Of a stretch of 55,220 nucleotides of DNA, positions 8,087 through 17,670 are shown piece by piece; within the stretch, counting starts at the first letter, position 1, and every line of letters begins with the position of its first letter. The stretch comes from Verrucomicrobiota bacterium (GTDB lineage Bacteria > Chlamydiota > Chlamydiia > Chlamydiales > SM23-39). The stretch spans positions 1 through 55,220 of the forward strand of contig JAGWZL010000011.1 in assembly GCA_018968815.1 (NCBI GenBank), written 5' to 3'. The notes beneath the pieces were generated by a model. It saw only the letters and a list, made by a program, of their open reading frames with translations. It did not search any database and was not told the origin of the DNA. The translations under genes and the position numbers were made by a program.

Positions 8087-8470
8087 TTAGCTCATGAATG
8101 CAACCCAGATCAGATAAAGACCTACGATCAGCCATACCCAAGACATCACTGTATAGCCAGCCCCAGCCATCAGATCTCTCATCGTTTTGGCAAATGCCTC
8201 CGGCCAGAATAGTCTCATAATCCCCTGGATAATGAGTATCCAACCCACGATCGTGATCAAAGCAGGCCAAGATTGTACCCAAATATTGTGGCTGGTGATG
8301 ATCAACAACCCCAAACCTAGGGCCACTAGGCCAGAAAAAGTCATGATAGCGGAATTGCTCAGCGTCTCGCCAAACGTTTTCTTAAAACGTCCATGGTGGA
8401 CCACCATCGCAAGTCCTACTAAAAATAGCCAAAGTCCAACGACTTGGGCATAAAAAATAGATAAACACAT
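8087..8470 (-). CDS. Small integral membrane protein, four TM segments
   Basis: A 127-residue hydrophobic protein with four likely membrane helices (about residues 6-25, 43-60, 68-86 and 105-124). I do not recognise a named family. AGGAG nine bases before the ATG supports the start. As first gene of the unit with the EmrA/EmrB-like pair it may be an accessory of that exporter, but nothing in the sequence shows this. The AT-rich region 8471-8628 upstream separates it from a divergent gene and must hold both promoters. Confidence 0.7.
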   Translation of the reverse strand: MCLSIFYAQVVGLWLFLVGLAMVVHHGRFKKTFGETLSNSAIMTFSGLVALGLGLLIITSHNIWVQSWPALITIVGWILIIQGIMRLFWPEAFAKTMRDLMAGAGYTVMSWVWLIVGLYLIWVAFMS

Positions 8471-8628
8471 AGAGAAAGCTCCTATTTGGTTCCTCTACTC
8501 TTTTCTTTAACAAATAAGGACATAATTTGCCTCAAAAAATTTTTTACGTCCCTCGAAAACGCATTTTGTTTTAATTTAGGTTGTGTTATTATTTGTTGAA
8601 ATTAAAAATTATGTGGTAATTAAATACT

Positions 8629-9063
8629 GTGTTTTTTAAATTATTGATTGGTTTTATTTTTTTCGCGAACGCACCCCATATTACAGATGCGGATGGGTGG
8701 TTTCCTGTGACCCAGCCAGCGAAAGGGCAAGAAGAGAGGGTGGATATTGATCCGAGCATATGGGTTCTTTTTATGAAGCGGCTGGATTCGAAACAGTGCA
8801 GCATCCGTTTTCCGGTCGACCCAGTCTATCGGACGACAGAGGGCGGGTTTATGGCTCGTGCGGCGGCCTTTGGGGAGATTTTTGAGTGGACCGTGCAGAA
8901 GGGGGCAGGGGAGACAGGGGACTCTACCTATGAATTAGATGGCAAGTGGGTGCATGAGCATGTCGTTCAGTCGGGGGAATACCTTTTCAAGCTCCGGACC
9001 TATTCTCTTGGGCCGGAGAGCCTCCATCACGAGGCCTTTGTCGCCTCTTTGAAGCTAGATTAA
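8629..9063 (+). CDS. Putative secreted hypothetical protein
   Basis: A 144-residue protein starting at GTG 8629, with a short hydrophobic leader (FFKLLIGFIFFANA) that looks like a type I signal peptide. The rest is soluble, beta-rich by composition, with no cysteine pair and no family I recognise. No convincing SD precedes the GTG, so the start is uncertain, though no in-frame ATG upstream would do better. It stands alone between the exporter operon, which runs the other way, and the tRNA genes. Confidence 0.55.
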   Translation: MFFKLLIGFIFFANAPHITDADGWFPVTQPAKGQEERVDIDPSIWVLFMKRLDSKQCSIRFPVDPVYRTTEGGFMARAAAFGEIFEWTVQKGAGETGDSTYELDGKWVHEHVVQSGEYLFKLRTYSLGPESLHHEAFVASLKLD

Positions 9064-9154
9064 GATTGCAAGAAATTTTCCAGTTGTTGTACAGTATACC
9101 TTTCCTAAGACTTTATGGGTTTGGGATAAACGTTTCTCTTTTTCGGATGAATCG

Positions 9155-9227
9155 GGGGACTTAGCTCAGTTGGTAGAGCATCTGATTTGCATTCAGAGGG
9201 TCAGGAGTTCGAATCTCCTAGTCTCCA
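9155..9227 (+). tRNA. tRNA-Ala (TGC)
   Basis: A complete 73-nt cloverleaf. The acceptor stem GGGGACT pairs with AGTCTCC and includes the G3-U70 wobble pair that marks alanine tRNAs. The D-arm has AGCTCAGTTGGTAGAG, the anticodon loop reads TTTGCAT with TGC at 9188-9190, and the T-loop is GTTCGAATC. CCA is not encoded. Confidence 0.97.
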
Positions 9228-9241
9228 TTCCAAGAATCTTC

Positions 9242-9315
9242 GCGGTTATAGCTCAGTTGGTTAGAGCGCGACACTGATAATGTCGAGGTCCCAAGTTCAA
9301 GTCTTGGTAACCGCA
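9242..9315 (+). tRNA. tRNA-Ile (GAT)
   Basis: A complete 74-nt cloverleaf with acceptor stem GCGGTTA pairing TAACCGC, anticodon loop CTGATAA (GAT) and T-loop GTTCAAGTC. It is only 14 bases after tRNA-Ala, so the two are probably co-transcribed. The Ala-Ile pair often sits in rRNA spacers, but no rRNA is present here. Confidence 0.97.
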
Positions 9316-9394
9316 TTGATTATTTTTAGTTTGCAAAATTACGGATCTCCTTTTATTAGGGAATTATAGGAACTAAAAAAAGGAAGGTCCTTTC

Positions 9395-9610
9395 ATGAAG
9401 AATACTAAATTCTTAGAGAATGTTTCGGTTTTTCTTGTCCTGCTTGGCGGTATATGCTGGGGATTAGTCGGAGCATTTGGATTTGATTTAATTGGTATGA
9501 TTTTTAATTCAGATCCTTCAATGATGTCGCCTTTAACTCGCATCATCTATGTATTGATTGGCTTATCAGCCATCTATCGTATTGTTTTGTGGGCGCAAGG
9601 ACGCAAGTAA
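9395..9610 (+). CDS. DUF378-family small membrane protein
   Basis: A 71-residue protein with two membrane helices (about residues 11-33 and 47-66) joined by a loop with GFDLIGMIF and the GLSAIYRI segment typical of DUF378. The function of the family is unknown. AAGGAAGG lies nine bases before the ATG. The hairpin 9618-9638 follows its stop. Confidence 0.8.
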   Translation: MKNTKFLENVSVFLVLLGGICWGLVGAFGFDLIGMIFNSDPSMMSPLTRIIYVLIGLSAIYRIVLWAQGRK

Positions 9611-9617
9611 TTTAGGT

Positions 9618-9638
9618 GCCCTAACGCGTCGTTAGGGC
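9618..9638. terminator. Hairpin between convergent genes, inside the EamA 3' end
   Basis: A perfect 9-bp stem with a CGT loop starts eight bases after the DUF378 stop. All but three of its bases lie within the last codons of the convergent EamA transporter gene. No long T-run follows; it probably serves one or both genes as terminator. Confidence 0.5.
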
Positions 9639-10607
9639 CTCTTCATTCGCATTTTTCGCGATATAGCCTTGGCGCAGTTCTGCGCTATAGATCAGCCACA
9701 GACCCAAAGAGACGATCCCTGTTGAAAGAAAAATCACAGGCGATATGGGTTCACCTAAGAAAAACCAGCTACAAAGAGACGCGAAGATCGGGCTGAGCAC
9801 TCCCATGAAAGAGAGGAATGTGGCTGTGTAGCGCTTCAACATCATGCCGTAGATATTGTAACAGATGATATTTGAGATGAGCGTCATGATGAGTAGGCCC
9901 TGTGCAAAAGAGGGGAAGGCGGAGGAAGCGACAGGGAGCGGATTCCATGGTTCGACGAGATAGGAGTGCAGCAAAGCGAAGCATCCCCCGATGAACATGC
10001 TCAGGCCATTGGCAGTCAGCGGAGAGATGGTTGAATCCTTGACCACCAGACGCAAAAGCACCCACCCATACACCGTGCAAATAGAGGCGCCTACCATAGC
10101 CAGTTCTGGCCAAGAAAGGTAACAGAACAGCTGGTCTGCTCCTTTTTGGATCATGAGGACTGGAATGATGCCTGCCACGCCGATGGCCATGCCAAGCCAT
10201 TTTCGGGGGGTTGCTTTTTCGCCGAAATGCCAGTAGGAGAACAGGGCCGCGAAGAAAGGGGAGAGGGAGTAGATAAAGCAGGTTTTGGCTGCTGTCATGT
10301 GCTGTAGGCTCCAAAACTCAAAAGCATTGGTCAAATAAATACTGAATAGAGCCAGAAACACGATGGACAGCCATTGCTTGCCAGTGAGTTTAAAGGCGCC
10401 TCTGTTTTTAAAGGCTAGGAAGCCCAGCAAAATCACCCCAGCCAAGAGCATTCTGGAAGCGGTCAAAAACAGGGGCGGGGAATGTTCGAGGGCCATTTTG
10501 CCCAGCGAGAACATGCTGGACCAGCCAGCGTACATCAGAATCACAAGCCAAATAGACATGGGATGTAGAATAGCAAAGGAGGCGCAATAGCGCAAGCTAG
10601 ACCGCAT
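9621..10607 (-). CDS. EamA/DMT-family metabolite transporter
   Basis: A 328-residue drug/metabolite transporter with ten predicted membrane helices in two EamA halves; PRKWLGMAIGVAGIIPVL marks the end of the first half and the FLGEPISPVIFLSTGIVSLGL segment that of the second. Substrate unknown; intracellular bacteria use members of this family to take up host amino acids, cofactors or nucleotides. ATG 10607 has GAGA upstream; an internal ATG at 10559 (MSIWLVIL) gives a more family-like N-terminus and may be the true start. Confidence 0.85.
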   Translation of the reverse strand: MRSSLRYCASFAILHPMSIWLVILMYAGWSSMFSLGKMALEHSPPLFLTASRMLLAGVILLGFLAFKNRGAFKLTGKQWLSIVFLALFSIYLTNAFEFWSLQHMTAAKTCFIYSLSPFFAALFSYWHFGEKATPRKWLGMAIGVAGIIPVLMIQKGADQLFCYLSWPELAMVGASICTVYGWVLLRLVVKDSTISPLTANGLSMFIGGCFALLHSYLVEPWNPLPVASSAFPSFAQGLLIMTLISNIICYNIYGMMLKRYTATFLSFMGVLSPIFASLCSWFFLGEPISPVIFLSTGIVSLGLWLIYSAELRQGYIAKNANEEALTTR

Positions 10608-10688
10608 ATTTTCTCAAAAAATGTCTATTTCGCGTGATTTTTAACTCTCTACTGCAGTATACTACCCCTCGTATCAATCATTTTTTTT

Positions 10689-11345
10689 GTGAACGAACTG
10701 ATTTTTTTTCTCCACATCTGGATTGTCCTCGCCTTTGCTTTAGGGGCGTTGCGGCTTGGGCAAGCGGCTCTCACTGCTTTCATTGGATTGCAGGGAGTGT
10801 TGGCCAATTTATTTGTCGTCAAGCAGATGAGTCTTTTTGGCTTGACTGTCACTTGCAGCGATGTATTTTCCATCGGCGGGATTTTATCTCTCAATCTTTT
10901 ACAAGAGTATTTTGGAAAAGATGCGGCCAAACGGGCGGTGAACATCTCTTTAGGCGCTCTTCTGTTTTTTGCGTTGATGTCGCAGATCCATCTTTTCTAC
11001 CAGCCGGCTCCGTTTGACGCGACGCATGGCGCTTTCCAGGACATTTTTTCCTCTTCATTGCGGATTGTGTTTGCGTCGCTCGCGACGTTCTATCTTGTGC
11101 AGCAGTGGGATGTCCGTTTTTTCCCCTATCTCAAGGGCAAGCTGCCCCTGCGCGTGGGCCTGTCTCTCTTCCTGTCGCAGCTGCTCGATACGGCGCTGTT
11201 CAGCGTTCTGGGGCTGTACGGGCTTGTCGAGTCCCTGTTTGACATTATGTTCATGAGTTTTCTGATCAAATGTCTCCTGATTTTGGTGAGTGCGCCGTTC
11301 ACTGTGTTTGCAAAGAGGTTTGTCAAAAATGCAATTCCGATTTGA
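10689..11345 (+). CDS. yhhQ: YhhQ/VUT-family queuosine precursor transporter
   Basis: A 218-residue membrane protein with six helices of the vitamin-uptake-transporter (COG1738) family, which takes up queuosine precursors (preQ0, preQ1 or queuine). Recognisable parts are the first-helix pair, GGILSLNLLQEYFGKDAAKRAV and SQLLDTALFSVLGLYG. It starts at GTG 10689. The following gene, tgt, begins 17 bases inside it; that partnership strongly supports the queuosine assignment. Together they form a salvage route without de novo synthesis genes in view. Confidence 0.9.
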   Translation: MNELIFFLHIWIVLAFALGALRLGQAALTAFIGLQGVLANLFVVKQMSLFGLTVTCSDVFSIGGILSLNLLQEYFGKDAAKRAVNISLGALLFFALMSQIHLFYQPAPFDATHGAFQDIFSSSLRIVFASLATFYLVQQWDVRFFPYLKGKLPLRVGLSLFLSQLLDTALFSVLGLYGLVESLFDIMFMSFLIKCLLILVSAPFTVFAKRFVKNAIPI

Positions 11346-12450
11346 GATCATCCACAAGTCCAAAAAGTCACGTGCGCGGGTGGGGCGCATTCATACGCCG
11401 CACGGGGTGATCGACACGCCCAACTTTGTGGCGGTAGGCACGAATGGCACGCTAAAAGCGCTCGATAACCGGATGGTGGATTCCATTGGTTTGCAGCTGA
11501 TGTTTTGCAACACGTATCATCTGCTCTTGCAACCGGGGCCTGATGTGATTCGCAGGGCGGGCGGCTTGCACCGATTTATCAATCGGCAGATGCCGATCAT
11601 TACCGATTCCGGGGGGTTTCAGGTTTTTTCTTTAGCTTACGGATCGGTGGCTGATGAGTTGAAGAGCCGGGGAGCCAAAAAGCATGGGGGGCATGTCCTC
11701 AAGATTTCCGAAGAGGGGGTCCATTTTCGTTCCTATCGGGATGGGAGCAAAGTGCTTCTCACTCCTGAGACATCGATTCAAACGCAAAAAGCGCTGGGCG
11801 CCGATATCATCATTCCGCTCGATGAGCTGCCGCCCTATCACATTGGGAGCGAAGCGCTCCGCAGATCGCTTGACCGGACCCATCGTTGGGAGATTCGCTC
11901 CTTGCAAGAGCACCTGCAAAACCGGCAAAACCAGGCGATGTATGCGGTGATTCATGGCGGGGTGGATCCACTCCTTAGAAACTTGAGTTGCGACACACTG
12001 TCGCAGCATCCCTTTGATGGGTTTGCGATTGGAGGGTCTCTCGGAAAAACCAAAGCGGAGATGATCGCCATGCTGACCGCTCTCATGCCTCGATTGCCTG
12101 AAGAGAGGCCGAACCATTTGCTGGGCATTGGGGATCTGGAATCGCTCAGGCAATGTATTCCTTTGGGGATCGACACATTAGACAGTTCTTATCCAACGCG
12201 TGCGGCGCGCCACGGCCTTCTTTTAACCCACGAGGGGGGCATCAAAGTGGGACGCAGCGAGCACGCCAACCATTTTGCCCCCATTGAGCGGGAGTGTACT
12301 TGTTGGACTTGCCAACATTATACCCTTGCCTACCTGCACCACCTCTACAAAGCAGCGGAGCTCACGTTTTTCACTTTGGCGACGGTACACAACTTGCATT
12401 TCATGGTGGAGACGATGCGGACGATCAGAGAAGAGATTCTCAGAGAATGA
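11329..12450 (+). CDS. tgt: tRNA-guanine transglycosylase
   Basis: Exchanges guanine 34 for a queuosine precursor in tRNAs with GUN anticodons. The 373-residue protein shows the nucleophile/proton-relay loop TDSGGFQVFSL (D93), the second aspartate in GIDTLDSSYPTRAARHG, and the zinc site CTCWTC with downstream H near the C-terminus. ATG 11329 is chosen because AAGAGG lies about nine bases upstream and the protein then begins like its family (FRFEIIHKSKKSRARVGRI). It overlaps yhhQ by 17 bases, suggesting coupling. Its stop is two bases from that of convergent fumC. Confidence 0.96.
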   Translation: MQFRFEIIHKSKKSRARVGRIHTPHGVIDTPNFVAVGTNGTLKALDNRMVDSIGLQLMFCNTYHLLLQPGPDVIRRAGGLHRFINRQMPIITDSGGFQVFSLAYGSVADELKSRGAKKHGGHVLKISEEGVHFRSYRDGSKVLLTPETSIQTQKALGADIIIPLDELPPYHIGSEALRRSLDRTHRWEIRSLQEHLQNRQNQAMYAVIHGGVDPLLRNLSCDTLSQHPFDGFAIGGSLGKTKAEMIAMLTALMPRLPEERPNHLLGIGDLESLRQCIPLGIDTLDSSYPTRAARHGLLLTHEGGIKVGRSEHANHFAPIERECTCWTCQHYTLAYLHHLYKAAELTFFTLATVHNLHFMVETMRTIREEILRE

Positions 12451-12451
12451 T

Positions 12452-13840
12452 CTAATGCGGATGGGTCATTTTTTTCGGATTGACAGCCCGATCAAATTCC
12501 TCTCCGGAGAGATACTTCAATTTGAGACAGGCTGCTTTTAAAGAGAGGCCCTCTTTGTAGGCCAGTTTTGCAATCTTGGCCGCTTTGTCGTAGCCGATGA
12601 GAGGATTCAACGCTGTCACCAGCATCAAAGACTCTGCCACATATTTAGCGAGTTGCTTTTTGTCGGCTTTTAACCCCTCAACGCAAAATTTGCGGAAATG
12701 ATGACAGGCGTCTTTGAGCAAAGTGATCGATTGCAAGAGATTGAAAATCATCAGCGGCTTAAACACGTTCAACTCAAAATTGCCCTGCGATCCCGCAAAC
12801 CCAATCGCCGCATCATTGCCAAGCACTTGCACGGCCACCATGGCCAGCGCCTCGCTCTGCGTCGGATTCACCTTCCCCGGCATGATCGATGAGCCCGGCT
12901 CATTTTCAGGAAGCGCCAGCTCATGCAAGCCGCATCGAGGTCCAGACCCAAGCCAGGCGATGTCGGTGGCAATCTTCATGAGCGAGCAAGCGGTCGTTTT
13001 GAGAGCCCCGCTTGCAAACACAATCTCGTCATGCGCAGAAAGGGCGGCAAATTTGTTCGGATGAGAACGAAAGGGCAGACCTGTCAGTTTGGCGATCTGC
13101 TCTGCTGCAAGATGCGCAAATTGCGGATGCGTGTTGAGACCCGTCCCCACGGCCGTCCCGCCAATGGCTAAATCGTAAAGCCCGTCGAGGGCCTCTTTCA
13201 ATCGCTGGATGTCCCGATCCAGAAGAGACACATACCCCGAAAACTCTTGGCCCAATGTGAGAGGCACAGCGTCTTGTAAATGGGTACGCCCAATTTTGAT
13301 GATGCGGGCAAATGCTTTCGCCTTTTTATGCAGAGCATTGCGCAACTGAGTCAGCGCAGGAATCAGCACATTGTGAATCTCTTGGGCGGCCGATATGTGC
13401 ATCGCCGTCGGAAACGTATCGTTCGAAGATTGCGACATGTTGACATGATCGTTCGGATGAATCGGATCCTTGCTCCCGAGCTTGCCGCCCGCCATGTGAA
13501 TCGCGCGGTTGGCAATCACCTCGTTCACGTTCATGTTGGTCTGCGTGCCGCTTCCCGTTTGCCAAATCCGCAAAGGAAAATGGCCGTGTAAACGGCCCGC
13601 AATGATCTCATCCGCCGCGCGGACAATCAGATCCGTGCGCCTCTTGTCCAGCTTGCCCAGCTTGTGGTTCACAAGAGCTGCCGCCTTCTTCAAGAGGCCA
13701 AAAGAGGCAATCAGAGCCATCGGCATCAGATCGTTTCCGATCGAAAAAAACAGAAGCGATCGGGCCGTTTGCGCCCCATAGTACTTGTCGACGGGCACCT
13801 TCAAGAGGCCAAAACTATCCTTCTCCGCTCGGTAACGCAT
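12452..13840 (-). CDS. fumC: Fumarate hydratase, class II
   Basis: Interconverts fumarate and malate in the TCA cycle. The 462-residue length and motifs are full and normal: [13 protein letters not shown] (97-109), [11 protein letters not shown] (138-148), the catalytic region [10 protein letters not shown] (H187), and the class II signature [11 protein letters not shown] (316-326). It faces away from the operon that carries mdh, the next enzyme of the cycle. It converges on tgt with one base between stops. Confidence 0.97.
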   Translation of the reverse strand: MRYRAEKDSFGLLKVPVDKYYGAQTARSLLFFSIGNDLMPMALIASFGLLKKAAALVNHKLGKLDKRRTDLIVRAADEIIAGRLHGHFPLRIWQTGSGTQTNMNVNEVIANRAIHMAGGKLGSKDPIHPNDHVNMSQSSNDTFPTAMHISAAQEIHNVLIPALTQLRNALHKKAKAFARIIKIGRTHLQDAVPLTLGQEFSGYVSLLDRDIQRLKEALDGLYDLAIGGTAVGTGLNTHPQFAHLAAEQIAKLTGLPFRSHPNKFAALSAHDEIVFASGALKTTACSLMKIATDIAWLGSGPRCGLHELALPENEPGSSIMPGKVNPTQSEALAMVAVQVLGNDAAIGFAGSQGNFELNVFKPLMIFNLLQSITLLKDACHHFRKFCVEGLKADKKQLAKYVAESLMLVTALNPLIGYDKAAKIAKLAYKEGLSLKAACLKLKYLSGEEFDRAVNPKKMTHPH

Positions 13841-13924
13841 GATTTTTTACATACCGAAATGAGAATTTTGATGCGACAATTTTCCTTCTGCGATATAAGC
13901 TTAGGGTGCAAATTTGGAGTCGGT

Positions 13925-14740
13925 ATGGCTATTTTTAAAGCGGACAAAAGCAAAAAACAGGAAACCCCCATTTTACTTTACCCTCCCATCATCGAAGCGA
14001 TTTTTGAGCTGCGCTGGGAGATCGAGGGCGACCCGCAAAGCGAACGGATGCGCGATCCCTCCTACCCAATGATGTATGGAAGCTTGTACGAGCGGATGAA
14101 AAAAGATTTCCCCGTCATTGAAGACTTGCCGAGCGTTCAGGCTCACCCCGAGGCGACCCCCTACATCCCCCGCCACCGGATGCGCAAAGACCGCAATGCG
14201 TATCCCTTAATCCAAGTGGGACCCGGCATCGTAACGGTCAACTTGTCAAAAGGATATGCTTGGGATGCCTTCCGCTCCCTCATCTTGCGGATCGTCGAAT
14301 CGGTCATCGATCTCTATCCCACCCACTCCATCCCTCTTAATTTCACCAAAAGCGAATTGCGCTTCGTCAATGGCATCCGCTTCGATCTCGCGAGAGAAAA
14401 TCCCATCTCCTTCTTGGCCGACAAGCTCCACATGAAATTGGAACTGGACCCAGAAATTTTCGAGCGCAACCCCATCCACGATCGCCCCAATGCCGTTGGG
14501 CTCAATCTCTCCTTCGTGCTCGATAAGCCGATGGGCCATTTGGGAATCGCCGCTAATTTGGGCCAGTTTGAAGGGAAGCCCGCCTTCATCCAGCAAACAC
14601 TCATCCAATCGTTTGGAGAATTAGCTCCCGCAGATAGCGCCAGCTTCACCCCCTGGCTCGAAGAGGCGCATGACGTGGCTGAAACCTGCTTCCAAATCTT
14701 TTGCAAGGGAGAACTCATGGAGAAGTTTTGCGGAGCATGA
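13925..14740 (+). CDS. TIGR04255 family protein
   Basis: A 271-residue protein with the features of the sporadically distributed TIGR04255 family: the N-terminal PPIIEAIFELRW segment, then Y-IQVGPGIVTVN around residue 95 and a weakly conserved C-terminal half. Its function is unknown. ATG 13925 is chosen because the family homology begins a few residues later; open frame further upstream overlaps fumC antisense and is not credible. The stop overlaps the mdh start as ATGA, so it is the first gene of a coupled three-gene unit with mdh and an aminopeptidase. Confidence 0.75.
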   Translation: MAIFKADKSKKQETPILLYPPIIEAIFELRWEIEGDPQSERMRDPSYPMMYGSLYERMKKDFPVIEDLPSVQAHPEATPYIPRHRMRKDRNAYPLIQVGPGIVTVNLSKGYAWDAFRSLILRIVESVIDLYPTHSIPLNFTKSELRFVNGIRFDLARENPISFLADKLHMKLELDPEIFERNPIHDRPNAVGLNLSFVLDKPMGHLGIAANLGQFEGKPAFIQQTLIQSFGELAPADSASFTPWLEEAHDVAETCFQIFCKGELMEKFCGA

Positions 14741-15720
14741 ACCTCAAACGGATTGCAATCACAGGCGCTGCAGGACAAATCGCCTACAGTCTTCTATTTC
14801 GGCTCGCAAGCGGCGACTTGTTGGGACCCCATCAGCCGATTGCTTTGCACTTGCTCGATTTGCCCCCTTTTGAAGAGGCGTTGAAAGGAGTGCGCATGGA
14901 GCTGGAGGACTCTGTCTTCCCTTTGCTCAAAGAAATCAAAATTGGCTCTCAACCCGAAGCTCTTTTTGAAGGGGTCCACTATGCGTTTTTGATCGGCGCA
15001 AAACCGCGTGGCCCTGGCATGGAACGGAAAGACCTGTTAGCCGATAACGGGAAAATTTTTGTCGAGCAAGGAAAAGCGCTCAATCGCTCTGCCAGTCCAG
15101 ATGTGCGTGTTTTGGTCGTCGGCAATCCTTGCAATACAAACTGTTTGATTGCCATGCACCACGCACCTGATTTGCCTCGGAATCATTTTCATGCCATGAC
15201 GCGCCTGGATCAAAATCGGGGCCTCTTTCAATTGGCCAAAAAAGCCAATGTCGACCTGCGTGAAGTGACCCACTTGGCTATTTGGGGCAATCACTCTGCT
15301 ACACAGGTGCCCGATTTTCACAATGCAAAAATTCACGGAGCGCCCGCAGACAAAAAACTCGACCGCAAGTGGCTCGAAACGGAGTTTATCTCTACGATTC
15401 AGCAGCGCGGGGCGGCAGTGATCGCGGCACGAGGCAAATCGTCTGCCGCTTCAGCAGCTCAAGCTGCGCTCGGCGCGATGAAGGCCCTTTTGGAGCCAAC
15501 CCCTCATGGCGAGTGGTTTTCTTCCGCTGTCTATTCCAAAAGCAACCCCTACGGCATCGATGAGAATCTGGTCTTCTCTTTCCCGTGCCGCTCCAAAGGG
15601 CGCGGCGATTTTGAAATCGTCCAGGGTCTTGCCATCGATGCTTTTCTGAAAGAAAAGCTGGCGCTGACGGAAAAAGAATTGATCGAGGAGAGGGATTTGG
15701 TCCGGGGCTTGTTGAAATGA
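14737..15720 (+). CDS. mdh: Malate dehydrogenase
   Basis: NAD-dependent oxidation of malate to oxaloacetate. The 327-residue protein has the Rossmann motif ITGAAGQIAYSLLFRLASG, the adjacent LDLPP, the GAKPRGPGMERKDLL active-site loop, VVGNPCNTN and the catalytic His in IWGNHSATQVPD. This is the group 2 (cytosolic-type) malate dehydrogenase form. ATGA couplings join it to the TIGR04255 gene upstream and the peptidase downstream. Confidence 0.96.
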   Translation: MNLKRIAITGAAGQIAYSLLFRLASGDLLGPHQPIALHLLDLPPFEEALKGVRMELEDSVFPLLKEIKIGSQPEALFEGVHYAFLIGAKPRGPGMERKDLLADNGKIFVEQGKALNRSASPDVRVLVVGNPCNTNCLIAMHHAPDLPRNHFHAMTRLDQNRGLFQLAKKANVDLREVTHLAIWGNHSATQVPDFHNAKIHGAPADKKLDRKWLETEFISTIQQRGAAVIAARGKSSAASAAQAALGAMKALLEPTPHGEWFSSAVYSKSNPYGIDENLVFSFPCRSKGRGDFEIVQGLAIDAFLKEKLALTEKELIEERDLVRGLLK

Positions 15721-16673
15721 GAACCAAATATCCGCCGATTGAACCGTATCAAACAGGCGTTCTTGACGTGGGTGGGCACCAATTGTATTGGGAAGAGTGC
15801 GGAAAACCGCGCGGCTTGCCCGTGATCTTTCTGCACGGCGGGCCTGGCTCAGGAATCGATCCTGGCAACCGGTCTTATTTCGATCCATCGGTGTACCGGA
15901 TCATCCTCATGGATCAGCGAGGGTGTGGCAAAAGCAAACCGTTTGCCAGTTTGCATGAGAATACCACTTGGCATTTAGTCGAAGATGTGGAAAGGCTGAA
16001 AGTCCATTTAAAGATCGACAAATGGGTCGTGTTTGGCGGCTCTTGGGGGAGCACTCTCTCTTTAGCGTATGCCGAGACCTATCCAAAAAGTGTTCTCGCC
16101 CTGATTTTGCGCGGCATTTTTCTGGGCCGGCCCAAAGAACTGAGGTGGTTTTATCAATTTGGCGCGCACCATATTTTTCCCGATGAATGGGCCAAATTCA
16201 TCGATCCCATTCCAGTCGAGGAGAGGGAAGATCTGATGCAGGCCTATTATCGACGACTGACATCGTCCGATCCGTCGATTCGGAAGCGGGCTGCCTCAAC
16301 GTGGTCGAGCTGGGAGGGGGCCGCCTTAAAACTCATTTTCGACCAGAAGCAATTTTTGCAATTTACAGAAGATGCGCATGCTGACGCCTTAGCGCGCATC
16401 GAGTGCCACTACTTTGTCAATCGCTGCTTTTTTAAAACCGATAATTGGCTGATTGAACAGATTGGCAAGATCCAACAGATCCCCGCAACCATCATCCAAG
16501 GGCGCTACGATATTGTTTGCCCCATGGAAGCGGCATGGGAATTGCATCAAGCTTGGCCAAGCGCTACGTTAGAAATCATCAAAGATGCGGGCCATGCGGC
16601 CAGCGAACCGGGGATCACAGACGCGCTGGTGCGGGCGACCGATTATTTTGGACAATTGTGCCTTCCTTCGTAG
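15717..16673 (+). CDS. pip: Proline iminopeptidase
   Basis: Alpha/beta-hydrolase (peptidase S33) that releases N-terminal proline from peptides, 318 residues. Oxyanion region HGGPGSGID (40-48), nucleophile elbow GGSWGS with S109, acid D in GRYDIVCP and catalytic H in DAGHAASEPG are all present. The start overlaps the mdh stop as ATGA. The 3' end overlaps the convergent hypothetical gene by 59 bases. Confidence 0.93.
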   Translation: MRTKYPPIEPYQTGVLDVGGHQLYWEECGKPRGLPVIFLHGGPGSGIDPGNRSYFDPSVYRIILMDQRGCGKSKPFASLHENTTWHLVEDVERLKVHLKIDKWVVFGGSWGSTLSLAYAETYPKSVLALILRGIFLGRPKELRWFYQFGAHHIFPDEWAKFIDPIPVEEREDLMQAYYRRLTSSDPSIRKRAASTWSSWEGAALKLIFDQKQFLQFTEDAHADALARIECHYFVNRCFFKTDNWLIEQIGKIQQIPATIIQGRYDIVCPMEAAWELHQAWPSATLEIIKDAGHAASEPGITDALVRATDYFGQLCLPS

Positions 16674-17610
16674 GCAGGAAAGTTCCCGAGTCCTTGAATT
16701 TTTTTAAAACACCTGTTCTAGGATCGAACCAAAGTTCCGTCTTAGCCGTGTTATAAGGCCAGCCTCGCATCGGCAAGACTTCGACTTTCATGAGACCCTC
16801 TTCAACCCCTTTTTTTGTCGCTTTGCCTGGCAATAGAAAGGGAGGTGAGTCCAGCCAGCGTAAGATCCAACCCAAAGCAGGAAATTCGGGAATCAGCCCA
16901 TAAAATTCGAGTTCTGTTGCATCTGAGAGAATAAAGGGTCTAAATCCAAGGTGTCTTTGCTGAATGAGCGGTCTGCCATCTCGAGGCAGCTCCACAGTCG
17001 ATATCAATGGAGGATTTGGCCCTTCTGCAATCTGCATTGTAATCTGACTGCACCCGTCGGCATCGCGCCGCGAGAGATCGATTCTTTTAGCGCCCTTTTG
17101 ATAGTGGAGCTCTTTCAGGTTAAAGTCGAGATCGTAGATCGAATAGGTGGTATACGTGTGGGCGGTTTGAGTCGCAGTGATGACATCGCAGAACCTCTCA
17201 AGACGCCAAGCGATTTGGACCGGACGTTCGATGCCCTCCTTTTCAATAAACCCAAACGCTTCAAAACTGTGTGAAGTGCGGCCTTCGGGTCTTAAGCTAT
17301 TGGTCTGAGGCAGGGAAGGCGGTTCAGGTATTTCCAAAGCGCTTGAGCTGTCATCAGGACAATAGGGGTCGGCAAGCATCGGAGGATGCCCAAATGTCTT
17401 CCAAGCAATCCAAATAATTGTATTGAGAAGAGGGATCATCAACAGGGTCCCCTTCAATAGACAGACCACCCGATCCGTCAGGGAAAGACAATTTTTTTCT
17501 AAAGAGCGATCGACCCCTTCCCAAAAGAGATTGAGATATTCAACTCCTTCAGCATAAGGCTCAAGGATATATGAATGACACCATTCTTCGTTAACAGGCA
17601 GCAGCTGCAT
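16615..17610 (-). CDS. Conserved-type hypothetical protein with one hydrophobic segment
   Basis: A 331-residue protein of unknown function. One strongly hydrophobic stretch lies at about residues 50-72 (LLKGTLLMIPLLNTIIWIAW); the remaining ~240 residues are soluble and beta-rich, with several Trp and Pro. Such an N-terminal hydrophobic hairpin is common in chlamydial membrane-associated proteins, but it is too short to call an inclusion-membrane protein. It overlaps the pip gene by 59 bases at the 3' ends, so either annotation or a true convergent overlap is at work. Confidence 0.6.
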   Translation of the reverse strand: MQLLPVNEEWCHSYILEPYAEGVEYLNLFWEGVDRSLEKNCLSLTDRVVCLLKGTLLMIPLLNTIIWIAWKTFGHPPMLADPYCPDDSSSALEIPEPPSLPQTNSLRPEGRTSHSFEAFGFIEKEGIERPVQIAWRLERFCDVITATQTAHTYTTYSIYDLDFNLKELHYQKGAKRIDLSRRDADGCSQITMQIAEGPNPPLISTVELPRDGRPLIQQRHLGFRPFILSDATELEFYGLIPEFPALGWILRWLDSPPFLLPGKATKKGVEEGLMKVEVLPMRGWPYNTAKTELWFDPRTGVLKKFKDSGTFLPTKEGTIVQNNRSPAPARL

Positions 17611-17670
17611 ATATAGTGGCGCTATTTTAACATGGGGTCGGTGAAAGTCAAGTTCCTTTTTATGAACGGG

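Noticed and set aside
13664-13924. N-terminal extension of the TIGR04255 gene
   Set aside because: This part is antisense to fumC and does not resemble the family; homology starts after ATG 13925.
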